Source of the DNA: Flavobacteriales bacterium
Lineage (GTDB): Bacteria > Bacteroidota > Bacteroidia > CAIKAF01
NCBI GenBank assembly: GCA_022402535.1
Contig: JAKRSD010000028.1
Coordinates: forward strand, 17,584 to 81,583
Direction of reading: 5' to 3'
Length of the DNA: 64,000 bases
The position numbers and the translations under genes were made by a program. Below the pieces are notes generated by a model that was given only the letters and a program-made list of their open reading frames with translations, was not told the DNA's origin and did no database searches. This document shows positions 45,529 to 54,362 of the stretch, in pieces. The first letter of the stretch is position 1. The number at the start of each line of letters is the position of its first letter.

Positions 45529-47622
45529 ATGAAACAAATTTTTACGTTTTTGGTATCCTCCTTTCTGTTTTTGGGTGGAATGGCCCAAAATGTCACATTA
45601 ACCCAATTGGTGACAGGTCTCAGTTCTCCCACAGGAGTATATTTTGCTCCCGGCGATGATAATACCATGTATATCCTTCAGCAGGGCGGGCGTATCCGGT
45701 TGGCAAATGCCACCACAGGTGTAGTCTCAGGTACGGATTTTTTGAACATTACATCTAAACTTACTTCTTCGGGAAATGAACAAGGTTTGCTGGGATTGGC
45801 TTTTCATCCCGATTATGCCAATAATGGATATTTTTATATCAACTACACCAAAAGTGGGGGCGGAGCTACCGTGGTAGCCCGCTATAAGCGAAATACGGCT
45901 AATCCCTTAATTGCTGATTTGGCTTCAGAAAAAATTGTGTTACAGGTAACCCAGCCTTATACCAACCATAACGGAGGTCAGCTGCAAATAGGGGCCGACG
46001 GGTATTTGTATATCGGAATGGGCGATGGCGGAAGTGCCGGAGATCCTCAGAATTATTCACAAAACGGGCAAAGCCGTTTAGGGAAAATGCTTCGTGTAGA
46101 CATTGACGTGGACAGCGGATATGCCATACCGCCTACGAATCCGTTTGTGGGAAATCCTGCCGTTTTGGACGAAATATGGTCGTTAGGGCAGCGCAATCCT
46201 TGGCGTTTTAGTTTCGATATGGTCACCAAGGATATGTGGATTGCCGATGTGGGTCAAAACGTATGGGAAGAAATCAATTTTGAACCCGCAGGTGCAGGCG
46301 GTTTAAATTACGGTTGGCGCTGCTACGAAGGAAATGTTACTTACAACACGTCGGGCTGCGGACCGTCTACAAATTATACTTTTCCCGTAGCCGTATATAG
46401 CCATTCCGGAGGGAATTGCTCCGTTACGGGTGGTTTTGTGTATCGTGGCGGAAGTTACTCTAGCCTGTATGGCAAGTATATCTATGCCGACTTCTGTAGC
46501 GGAAATTTCTGGCTTACTTTTCCCAATGGATCAGGTGGCTGGACCACCAATCAAATCTCCTCCTCTCCCGTGATTACCAACAATATTTCTTCATTCGGAC
46601 AAAACAATCAGGGCGAAATGTATGTGGTAACCCGCTCTACGGGACGTATTTACAAACTGGAAGGAACACCCTGTGCGGCCGCAGATATTTATACCCAATC
46701 CGGGGCCTTGGAGTCCTGCACGGGAAGTCTGGAACTGATTGCTCCGTATAGTGCGCTCAATTCTTACCAATGGTATAGAAACGATACTCTTCAGGCTGGA
46801 AATACTCATACCTTTACGGCTACATTATCAGGTATTTACAAAGTGGTGGCCACCAATATTAACAACAATTGCAGCAATGAAAAAGTAGCTGAAGTGATTA
46901 TTGGAAATTCAGACCCGGCTATTATTACCTTGCCACAAAACACATTTTGTAATAACGGAAGCCCCGTTGATATTACGGTTTCTCCGGCAGGAGGAGTATT
47001 AAGCGGGCCGGGGGTAAATGGATTGATATTTAATCCGCAAGGCCTAACCGGTCCTCAGCAATTGAACTATACCTATACCAACGAGGGCTGTACGCAAAAC
47101 GGCGTGTTCAACCTGACTGTTAATCCTGCACCTGTGGTTGATTTTACTACTCCTTTTATTTTAGAGCCTTATTGCCTGAATGATGAAATTCCTTTAACGG
47201 CCACACCGGCAGGAGGGACCTTCTCAGGACCGGGAGTTACGGGCAACACATTTGATGCAGGTGCAGCAGGTTCAGGTACACATACACTCACTTATACTTA
47301 CACCGATGGTAACGGTTGTACAAATTCTGATACATCGCCCACGATTTTGGTGGGAACCTGCTATACCTCTGTTTCAGAATATGAAAACAGCGGCATTTCC
47401 ATATTTCCCAATCCAGGCAAAGGCTTGATTCAGATTGAGGCTCAGGAAGAAATTTCGTCGTTACGCGTGTATTCGCTTACCGGAGCCGAAGTATTTGCGG
47501 GAAAATATCAGGCAACAAATGTTTCCATGGACCTTTCGGGTGTGCCATCCGGTGTTTATACATTGCAAATTTCAACAGTAAATGGAAAAACAAGCACCCA
47601 TAAATTGATTTTGACCAAATGA
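45529..47622 (+). CDS. secreted PQQ-dependent sugar dehydrogenase-like protein with T9SS sorting domain
   Basis: A 697-residue exported protein. Signal peptide to about residue 19 (GGMAQ); residues 25-380 are a six-bladed beta-propeller of the soluble glucose/aldose dehydrogenase family (NEQGLLGLAFHPDY, GQLQIGADGYLYIGMGDGGS, EIWSLGQRNPWRFSFD, YGWRCYEG). Two Ig/PKD-like modules follow, then a type A T9SS sorting domain (IFPNPGKGLIQIEA, GVPSGVYTLQIS, HKLILTK). It should oxidise sugars or related compounds outside the cell if PQQ is available; no pqq genes are in the window. Coupled by ATGA overlap to the next gene. Confidence 0.9.
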   Translation: MKQIFTFLVSSFLFLGGMAQNVTLTQLVTGLSSPTGVYFAPGDDNTMYILQQGGRIRLANATTGVVSGTDFLNITSKLTSSGNEQGLLGLAFHPDYANNGYFYINYTKSGGGATVVARYKRNTANPLIADLASEKIVLQVTQPYTNHNGGQLQIGADGYLYIGMGDGGSAGDPQNYSQNGQSRLGKMLRVDIDVDSGYAIPPTNPFVGNPAVLDEIWSLGQRNPWRFSFDMVTKDMWIADVGQNVWEEINFEPAGAGGLNYGWRCYEGNVTYNTSGCGPSTNYTFPVAVYSHSGGNCSVTGGFVYRGGSYSSLYGKYIYADFCSGNFWLTFPNGSGGWTTNQISSSPVITNNISSFGQNNQGEMYVVTRSTGRIYKLEGTPCAAADIYTQSGALESCTGSLELIAPYSALNSYQWYRNDTLQAGNTHTFTATLSGIYKVVATNINNNCSNEKVAEVIIGNSDPAIITLPQNTFCNNGSPVDITVSPAGGVLSGPGVNGLIFNPQGLTGPQQLNYTYTNEGCTQNGVFNLTVNPAPVVDFTTPFILEPYCLNDEIPLTATPAGGTFSGPGVTGNTFDAGAAGSGTHTLTYTYTDGNGCTNSDTSPTILVGTCYTSVSEYENSGISIFPNPGKGLIQIEAQEEISSLRVYSLTGAEVFAGKYQATNVSMDLSGVPSGVYTLQISTVNGKTSTHKLILTK

Positions 47623-49256
47623 TTTTAAGAAGAATAGCTTTTGTATTGGCTGTTTTTGGAGGTATCTCTTTGCATACTTACGGTCAGTCTGCACTACCAT
47701 TTTCCTATTTCGATCTTTGGCTGGAAGAGGTAACCATTCCGCAATTTCCTGCTTTTCATTCGGGAGTAACGGCTCATCACGATGGAAAATGGCTTATCAT
47801 GGGCGGGCGTACCAACGGAATGCATGGATTTTATCCTCCGTTTGCTTTTCCCACAAATGGTAGGCAGGAACTGGTCTATGTGGTAGATCCGGAAGCGGGT
47901 TCCATCTGGTCGGCCGATATAAGCGGGTTGGATTCACTGGCCCGCGAACAGTTGGGTTCCTCCAATATGCAGTTTGCCCAGAAAGACGATAAACTCTATA
48001 TCACGGGAGGATACGGCTACAAAGAATCCATTGACGATTATACCACATTTCCGTATCTGACCTCGGTTAATATGCCCATGTTGATGGATTCGGTGATTGC
48101 GGGAGGTGATATCAGTTCAGCATTCCGCAGCGTAATTGACAGCACCATGGCCGTAACGGGCGGCAGAATGGGCCGAATCGGCGACCGTTATTTTTTGGTG
48201 TTCGGGCATTATTTTCATCACCGGTATTCGGTAGCCGATCTGGGGTCATTTATTCAAAAATATACCTATCAGATACGCATGTTTGATATCCAGGATGATG
48301 CGGTTCAGCTGGCTGCAATAAATAAACAGGTGGTAACGGATTCCGCGAACTTCCGCCGCCGCGATTTTAATATGACTCCCTTTGAAGAAGGAACTGAAAA
48401 AGGATTTTACGCCTGGTCTGGGGTATTTCGCGATTCGGTGGATCTGCCTTATTACAATCCCATCCGTATTACTTCAGACGGAAGTTATGAAGTATTGCCT
48501 TTTGAGCAAAAACTGGCGCATTATCATAGTGGATCGTTAAGTATTTCATTAGAAAACTCATTTTTATCATCTGATAAAATGCATGTGTTTTTTGGCGGAA
48601 TGGCCGAATATTATCCCGACGAATTTGAAAATCTAATTCAGGATTCATTGGTTCCTTTCATTAAACAGATCAGCTCCGTTCAGGTATATTCTGATGGATT
48701 GGTTGAACATTATAATGGCGTTAATTTTAGTACTCAAGATTACTGTGGAACCTATGCTCCCAATCAGATAAGGTTTGCATTTGAAGAATTCGAAGGTTCC
48801 AATATGGAATTTATACCGAATCCCCAGTATATGAATGAGGAAACCGGGGTGATGAACTATGAGTTAGACTTTCAAAATCCTACGTTGAATATCGGTTATA
48901 TGGTCGGAGGAATTATTTCTACCGGCAGAAACATTGCCGATATGAATGACCCATCGCTCAGTTTTGCATCGAATAAAGTGTATAAAGTATTTGCTGAGGT
49001 TAAAAACTGTGGAAACATATCAGAGTATTCCACGGCTACGATGCAGGTTTTCCCGAATCCCTCCACCGATTTCATACAGGCCCAAACAGATGAGCCAGTT
49101 ACCCGTTGGGATGTAACGGACCTCAGCGGCAAAACTGTACTCAGCCAAAACGCTGCAGGTCAATCACTTTATGTGGGTAATCTCGCCTCGGGAACCTATC
49201 TGCTGCATATTACCACGCAGCAAAACGCATACAGGGCTAAGTTTATTAAACGGTAG
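47619..49256 (+). CDS. T9SS-sorted secreted protein with kelch-like beta-propeller
   Basis: A 545-residue protein with a signal peptide (ending HTYGQ, residue 23). Repeated GGR/GGY turns (HDGKWLIMGGRTNGM, DDKLYITGGYGY, STMAVTGGRMGRI, HVFFGGMAEYY) fit kelch-type propeller blades. The last 75 residues are a type A sorting domain (VFPNPSTDFIQAQ, WDVTDLSGKTVL, LASGTYLLHITT). No catalytic motif is seen. Its start overlaps the stop of the sugar dehydrogenase gene by four bases, so the two are probably made together and may form one surface complex. Confidence 0.8.
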   Translation: MILRRIAFVLAVFGGISLHTYGQSALPFSYFDLWLEEVTIPQFPAFHSGVTAHHDGKWLIMGGRTNGMHGFYPPFAFPTNGRQELVYVVDPEAGSIWSADISGLDSLAREQLGSSNMQFAQKDDKLYITGGYGYKESIDDYTTFPYLTSVNMPMLMDSVIAGGDISSAFRSVIDSTMAVTGGRMGRIGDRYFLVFGHYFHHRYSVADLGSFIQKYTYQIRMFDIQDDAVQLAAINKQVVTDSANFRRRDFNMTPFEEGTEKGFYAWSGVFRDSVDLPYYNPIRITSDGSYEVLPFEQKLAHYHSGSLSISLENSFLSSDKMHVFFGGMAEYYPDEFENLIQDSLVPFIKQISSVQVYSDGLVEHYNGVNFSTQDYCGTYAPNQIRFAFEEFEGSNMEFIPNPQYMNEETGVMNYELDFQNPTLNIGYMVGGIISTGRNIADMNDPSLSFASNKVYKVFAEVKNCGNISEYSTATMQVFPNPSTDFIQAQTDEPVTRWDVTDLSGKTVLSQNAAGQSLYVGNLASGTYLLHITTQQNAYRAKFIKR

Positions 49257-49307
49257 TGTCAAAATATTTCTGGATTGAATCACCTGTTTTTCGCCTTACA
49301 TAATTCT

Positions 49308-49315
49308 TAGTTTTG
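49308..49315 (+). promoter_or_regulatory. -7 promoter element of lolD
   Basis: TAGTTTTG, exact TAnnTTTG match, just four bases before the ATG at 49320. Transcription should begin at or inside the start codon: a leaderless mRNA. Confidence 0.55.
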
Positions 49316-49319
49316 CCTT

Positions 49320-49976
49320 ATGAAGGTGATTGAAGCAAACGGCATCCGAAAAGCATACGGAACGCTAGAGGTATTGAAAGGGATAGACCTTACCGTAAAT
49401 AAAGGAGAAGTGGTTACGCTGGTAGGGCCTTCCGGCTCCGGAAAATCCACCCTGCTGCATATTATCGGAAGTCTGGATAAACCCGATGCCGGAGAAATCC
49501 GCATCAATGGTACCCTGCTCAACGGCATGAAAGATAAAACCCTGTCGCAGTTCAGAAACCGGCATATAGGTTTTGTATTTCAGTTTCACCACCTGCTTCC
49601 CGAATTTTCGGCCCTCGAAAATGTGTGTATGCCCGGTATGATTTCGGGACGGCCCATTAAAGAGGTGGAAACCGAAGCCAAAAAATGGCTGGAAAGGTTG
49701 GGGTTGAGTCATCGGCTTTCGCATAAACCTTCGGAATTGTCGGGAGGCGAACAGCAACGGGTAGCCGTGGCCCGGGCACTTATCAATAATCCGGATATTA
49801 TTCTGGCCGACGAACCTTCCGGAAATTTAGATACCCATAATTCGCGCGAACTGCACCGCCTGTTTTTTGATATCCGAAACGAAACGGGACAAACTTTTTT
49901 GATTGTTACCCACAACGAAGAATTTGCCGGACTTTCCGACCGCAAAATTGCTATGGCCGACGGACTTATATCTTAG
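49320..49976 (+). CDS. lolD: ABC transporter ATPase, LolD-like
   Basis: A 218-residue ATP-binding subunit: Walker [11 protein letters not shown]-loop region [18 protein letters not shown], signature LSGGEQQR and Walker [29 protein letters not shown] is the LolD/MacB-type pattern, so the likely role is lipoprotein release from the inner membrane to the Lol pathway. The LolCE permease partner is not adjacent. Probably translated from a leaderless transcript. Confidence 0.88.
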   Translation: MKVIEANGIRKAYGTLEVLKGIDLTVNKGEVVTLVGPSGSGKSTLLHIIGSLDKPDAGEIRINGTLLNGMKDKTLSQFRNRHIGFVFQFHHLLPEFSALENVCMPGMISGRPIKEVETEAKKWLERLGLSHRLSHKPSELSGGEQQRVAVARALINNPDIILADEPSGNLDTHNSRELHRLFFDIRNETGQTFLIVTHNEEFAGLSDRKIAMADGLIS

Positions 49977-50070
49977 CTTTTATCAAAGAGTTAAATTTTA
50001 AAGCTAATCCAAAATCGGTTTATGCTTTTTCCCCATTTCCATTAACTTTACCGCTCACTTTATTTTTATC

Positions 50071-51939
50071 ATGAAAAAACTTCTATTTGCTCTTACTCTT
50101 TTTTGTGGAGTATCGGCTATGGCCCAGCAGGACCAGAATCCGGCCGATTACAGTACCCGTTCAGGTTTTCATCCGGCATTGGCGCCCTTTTATCATGGGG
50201 TGGCATCGGGCGATCCGCTTAGCGACCGCGTTATTCTGTGGACACGCATTACGTTGGATACTCCGACAGACCCGGTTTCCGTAAACTGGAAAATTGCCAC
50301 CGACACCGGATTGGTGAATGTGGTAAATTCAGGAACCGTAACCACCAATGTGGCTAAAGATTACACCGTGAAAGTGGATGCCACGGGACTTCAGCCGAAT
50401 ACCTGGTATTATTTCGGTTTTACATTCGGTAACCAAAAATCCATCACGGGGCGTACACGTACGTTACCTGTGGGTGCGGCAGACAGTCTGCGTTTTGCCG
50501 TGGTTTCCTGCCAGGATTATCAAAACGGATATTATAACGCCTATAACCACATGGCTACGCGCAATGATATCGATGCCGTGTTTCACTTAGGAGATTTTAT
50601 TTATGAATATGCCGCCAACAGCTCTGTAGGAAGAGAGCATGAGCCCGCTACGGAAATTATCAGTCTGTCGGATTACCGCATCCGCCATTCCCAGTATCGT
50701 CTCGATCATGATTTACGCTCTGCCATGCAGCAGTATCCTTTCATTTGTATTTGGGACGACCACGAATCTACCAACAACTCCTATAAAGACGGCGCTGAAA
50801 ACCACACGCCAGGAACAGAAGGCAACTGGAACGACCGTAAACAATTTGCTACCCAAGCGTATTCCGAATGGATGCCTATCCGTTTGCCGGATCCTACCAA
50901 TGCTGAAAAAATCTACCGCAAGTTTGCCTGGGGAAATCTGGTGGAATCTTACTTTCTGGAAACCCGTCTGATTGCCCGCGATGAGCAGATTGCAGGTCAA
51001 TTGGTGAATACCACCGACGCCGCCATGAATGACACAAACCGTCGTTTATTGGGGCAGGAGCAGATGGCCTGGTTAAAAAACGGACTTTCGGGTTCCGCAG
51101 CCCAATGGCAGTTAATTGCCCAACAGGTTATGGTGGCTCCGCTTCTGTTTGATTTATTGGGACAAAAACGGGTGGTAAATACCGATCAGTGGGATGGTTA
51201 TCCGGCCGAAAGAACACGGCTTTACAACCACATCATGAACAATAACATCGAAAATATTGTGGTGCTTACCGGTGATATTCATACTTCTTGGGCAAACGAT
51301 TTGCCGCTTGCAAACTACAACAACGGAAATAACTCGGTAGGGGTGGAATTTGTCGGTACCAGCATCACATCTGAAAATCTATTGGACCTACCGGGAGCAC
51401 TTAGTATTATTCAGGGCATGAATCCTCACATTAAATGGGCCGACTTAGCGCAACACGGTTACATGATAACCGATATCAACTCAACTCGTACTCAAAATGA
51501 CTGGTACTTTGTAAATACGATTGAAGAAACCAATTATACGGTAAACTGTGCGAAATCGTACTTTGTGAATGCAGGTGAACGCAAACTGAATTTGGGTAAT
51601 ACGTGCGTAACCCAAACCAAACCATATCCACAGTTGGCTCCGCCTTTCTTATTGGATGCTTCTATTGAAGGATATGATAATGTATTGGTATTCAGTGTGT
51701 ATCCTAATCCGTTTTTGGAGCAGGTGGTGGTGCAGTTTCACCTGATGGAAGCCGATGATATTACCATGCGCGTTACCGATATGAACGGAAAAACCGTCTA
51801 TACGAGCTACCTGGGTAAAGTACAGAGCGGTTTGCAGTATGCGCACTTTAACGGGGCAAACCTGGCGAAAGGGCAGTATGTGGTAACCCTGCAGGGCCGC
51901 AAAAAATCGGTAGGAAAAATGATTCTGAAAGTAGATTAA
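50071..51939 (+). CDS. secreted PhoD-type alkaline phosphatase/phosphodiesterase with T9SS sorting domain
   Basis: A 622-residue exported enzyme. Signal peptide to about residue 18 (SAMAQ), N-terminal Ig-like domain with HGVASGDPLSDRVILWTRIT, then the metallophosphatase with SCQDYQNGYYN, HLGDFIYEY, IWDDHESTNNS and LTGDIHTSW as metal-binding motifs. The last 75 residues are a type A sorting domain (VYPNPFLEQVVVQF, VTDMNGKTVYTS, KGQYVVTLQ). It releases phosphate from organic esters at the cell surface. The next two genes follow without a gap. Confidence 0.93.
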   Translation: MKKLLFALTLFCGVSAMAQQDQNPADYSTRSGFHPALAPFYHGVASGDPLSDRVILWTRITLDTPTDPVSVNWKIATDTGLVNVVNSGTVTTNVAKDYTVKVDATGLQPNTWYYFGFTFGNQKSITGRTRTLPVGAADSLRFAVVSCQDYQNGYYNAYNHMATRNDIDAVFHLGDFIYEYAANSSVGREHEPATEIISLSDYRIRHSQYRLDHDLRSAMQQYPFICIWDDHESTNNSYKDGAENHTPGTEGNWNDRKQFATQAYSEWMPIRLPDPTNAEKIYRKFAWGNLVESYFLETRLIARDEQIAGQLVNTTDAAMNDTNRRLLGQEQMAWLKNGLSGSAAQWQLIAQQVMVAPLLFDLLGQKRVVNTDQWDGYPAERTRLYNHIMNNNIENIVVLTGDIHTSWANDLPLANYNNGNNSVGVEFVGTSITSENLLDLPGALSIIQGMNPHIKWADLAQHGYMITDINSTRTQNDWYFVNTIEETNYTVNCAKSYFVNAGERKLNLGNTCVTQTKPYPQLAPPFLLDASIEGYDNVLVFSVYPNPFLEQVVVQFHLMEADDITMRVTDMNGKTVYTSYLGKVQSGLQYAHFNGANLAKGQYVVTLQGRKKSVGKMILKVD

Positions 51940-51940
51940 T

Positions 51941-52531
51941 ATGCTCGAACTCATAAGAAGAAATTGGTGGACAGTAAGCCTTCGTGGCTTACTGTTCGCT
52001 GTTTTTGGCCTTTTGGTGATACGTGATTCGCAAACGATGGTCAGCTATTCTGAAGGCGTTTATCAGGCTTTCGGACTTTTTTTTAAACTCGGGCTGATGT
52101 TTGCCGTGTCAGGAATCATCATCGTATTGGCAGCACTCTGGTCGCGGAGGAAAGAAGTAAAAAGCTGGTGGGTATTATTATTATCTGCCCTGCCTGATTT
52201 CATCTTGAGCGGATATGTCTTATTCAACGGACAAAAAGCCACGGTGTATTACATTAAAATCATGGGCATCTGGATTGTGTTGTTGGGCATTGCGTTTTTA
52301 TTGATTTCGTTAAAAGCCAAAGGACTTCGTATCCTGCTTTATATTTTGGCAGCAATTTGTGCCAGTTTTGGCCTGATTGTATTTTTTAACCCAGAATTTT
52401 CATTGTTTTCGGTTCACGGAACCATTGCGTATTTCACGGTTTTGCTAGGTTTATTGATTTTCTCTCTCGGATTTCCATTGCGTAAACTGGGTTTGAAATC
52501 ATCAGAAAATGAAACGGGTATTAAATCTTGA
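51941..52531 (+). CDS. HdeD/DUF308-like membrane protein
   Basis: A 196-residue protein with about six hydrophobic helices and almost no soluble part; WWTVSLRGLLFAVFGLLVI at the N-terminus is the usual start of the HdeD/DUF308 family. Function unknown; in enterobacteria HdeD is linked to acid stress. One base after the phosphatase stop, and its stop codon overlaps the next start. Confidence 0.75.
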   Translation: MLELIRRNWWTVSLRGLLFAVFGLLVIRDSQTMVSYSEGVYQAFGLFFKLGLMFAVSGIIIVLAALWSRRKEVKSWWVLLLSALPDFILSGYVLFNGQKATVYYIKIMGIWIVLLGIAFLLISLKAKGLRILLYILAAICASFGLIVFFNPEFSLFSVHGTIAYFTVLLGLLIFSLGFPLRKLGLKSSENETGIKS

Positions 52532-52956
52532 TTGGCTTGAAGTTTCTGAAAAAATACGGCATTGTTATTTTGTCTGCCATGGTGTTGGCCGGCATATTTT
52601 ATCTCAGGTATTACTCATCCACTTCGCGCCTGCTGAAAGGCGAAAAATTATATAAGCAGCATTGTGCCAATTGCCACGGCGATGAAGGGCAGGGGCTTAA
52701 AAAACTCATTCCGCCTTTGGCGGGAGCCGATTATGTATCCCAACACAAAAAAAATCTACCCTGCATCATCCGTTATGGAATGAAGGATGAAATCACAGTA
52801 AACGGACAATCCTATAACCAGCCTATGGCCGGTATCCTGATACTGGAAGATGATCAGATAAAGTCGATAATTGATTATATGCTTACTTCTTGGTATCCGG
52901 AAGAGGAAACCTTGTCGCAAGGCGAAGTGCGGGAAATCTTACAGAACTGTCAATAG
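52528..52956 (+). CDS. membrane-anchored monoheme cytochrome c
   Basis: A 142-residue protein with an N-terminal helix (YGIVILSAMVLAGIFYL) that may be an anchor or an uncleaved signal, and one class I cytochrome c domain: heme motif CANCH at residues 46-50 and the axial methionine in YNQPMAG. It carries electrons on the periplasmic side. The start is a TTG at 52528 whose last two bases belong to the TGA stop of the membrane protein before it (TTGA), a coupled start; a second TTG at 52537 is possible. Confidence 0.88.
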   Translation: MIGLKFLKKYGIVILSAMVLAGIFYLRYYSSTSRLLKGEKLYKQHCANCHGDEGQGLKKLIPPLAGADYVSQHKKNLPCIIRYGMKDEITVNGQSYNQPMAGILILEDDQIKSIIDYMLTSWYPEEETLSQGEVREILQNCQ

Positions 52957-52991
52957 TTGATTCTATTTTTAAAGGCTTTCCTTTACTAGGT

Positions 52992-52999
52992 TATATTTG
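52992..52999 (+). promoter_or_regulatory. -7 promoter element of kynU
   Basis: TATATTTG, exact TAnnTTTG match, 14 bases before the ATG at 53014. Confidence 0.6.
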
Positions 53000-53013
53000 C
53001 ACAAAATTTCAGA

Positions 53014-54282
53014 ATGAATCATTCTTTTTCACTTTCCTACGCAATGGAAGCCGATGCTTCCGACCCGCTGAAAAATTATCGTTCCCGATTTCTTTTTCCG
53101 CAGCACAATGGGCGCGAGGTGGTATATTTTACCGGGAATTCATTGGGTTTGCAGCCCGTTTCTACAAAAGAATACCTGCTTCAGGAGTTGGAAGATTGGT
53201 CGCGTTTGGGGGTAGAAGGTCATTTTGAAGCCAAAAATCCCTGGTTTTCGTATCACGAAATGTTTGCCAAACCTTTGTCGGTGCTCACAGGTTCGCTCGA
53301 AAAAGAAGTGGTGGCCATGGGTTCGCTCACCAATAACCTGCATTTGCTTATGGTGAGTTTTTATCGTCCTACAGCGGAAAGATTCAAAATCATTTGCGAA
53401 AAAAAAGCATTTCCCTCAGACACCTATGCCTTAAAATCTCAAATTCGTTTTCATGGTTTTGATGAAAATGCAGCGCTGGTAGAAATTGCCCCCCGAGAAG
53501 GTGAATACCTGATTCGTGAAGAAGATGTGCTTTCCGCCATTGAAACTCATAAAGATACATTAGCCCTGGTGATGATTGGCGGGGTGAATTATTTTACCGG
53601 GCAGGTTTTCGACATGGGTAAAATTACCCAAGCAGCGCACAATGCCGGTGCTTTTTGCGGTTGGGATTTGGCGCATGCCATCGGTAATGTGGAGTTGAAA
53701 CTTCACGATTGGCAGGTAGATTTTGCGGCCTGGTGCTCGTATAAATATCTGAACAGCAGTCCCGGAGGGGTAGCCGGTATGTTTGTGCATGAAAAACATC
53801 TGGGTAAAAAAGAAACGCCGCGTTTCGAAGGCTGGTGGGGTACAGAACCTACTACCCGTTTTTTGATGGAAGACACTTTTGAACCCATGCAAAACGCAGG
53901 AGCCTGGCAGTTGAGCAATGCGCCCGTACTTTCTATGGCTGCCCACAAAGCCGCTTTGGATATTTTTATGGAAGCCGGGTTTGATAATTTAAGACAAAAG
54001 AGCCTTAGACTTACAGCGTATTTGGAGTTTGTAGTAGATACAGTGAATGAAAAACATCCCGGGGCTATTGAGTTAATCACACCCCGAGATAAACATTACC
54101 GGGGAGCTCAGCTTTCGCTGGTGTTTCCCGGGCGTGGAAAAGCCTTTTTTAATGCGCTCACCCGGCAGGGAGTAATTGCTGACTGGCGTGAACCGAATGT
54201 AATCCGTGTGGCACCGGTTCCTCTTTATAACTCATTTGAAGATGTGTACCGTTTCGGAGAAATTGTACTTAATTCTCTGTAA
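53014..54282 (+). CDS. kynU: kynureninase
   Basis: A 422-residue PLP enzyme (aminotransferase fold I) that cleaves kynurenine or 3-hydroxykynurenine to anthranilate or 3-hydroxyanthranilate plus alanine. Landmarks: [11 protein letters not shown] at the N-terminus, [14 protein letters not shown], and the PLP-binding lysine in [15 protein letters not shown] (near residue 244), then RFEGWWGT. It belongs to tryptophan breakdown or to eukaryote-like NAD synthesis from tryptophan. The other pathway genes are not in the window. Own promoter. Confidence 0.94.
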   Translation: MNHSFSLSYAMEADASDPLKNYRSRFLFPQHNGREVVYFTGNSLGLQPVSTKEYLLQELEDWSRLGVEGHFEAKNPWFSYHEMFAKPLSVLTGSLEKEVVAMGSLTNNLHLLMVSFYRPTAERFKIICEKKAFPSDTYALKSQIRFHGFDENAALVEIAPREGEYLIREEDVLSAIETHKDTLALVMIGGVNYFTGQVFDMGKITQAAHNAGAFCGWDLAHAIGNVELKLHDWQVDFAAWCSYKYLNSSPGGVAGMFVHEKHLGKKETPRFEGWWGTEPTTRFLMEDTFEPMQNAGAWQLSNAPVLSMAAHKAALDIFMEAGFDNLRQKSLRLTAYLEFVVDTVNEKHPGAIELITPRDKHYRGAQLSLVFPGRGKAFFNALTRQGVIADWREPNVIRVAPVPLYNSFEDVYRFGEIVLNSL

Positions 54283-54296
54283 AAGAGAGTTTTGTT
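54274..54296 (+). terminator. probable terminator of kynU
   Basis: TCTCT (54274-54278) and AGAGA (54284-54288) form a small hairpin that includes the stop codon in its loop, followed by TTTTGTTTTT. Confidence 0.45.
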
Positions 54297-54362
54297 TTTA
54301 CTCATTCTCAACAAATTGTACTTAACATTCCTGTTTCGGCTTTTTTTATACTTTTAACGAGT

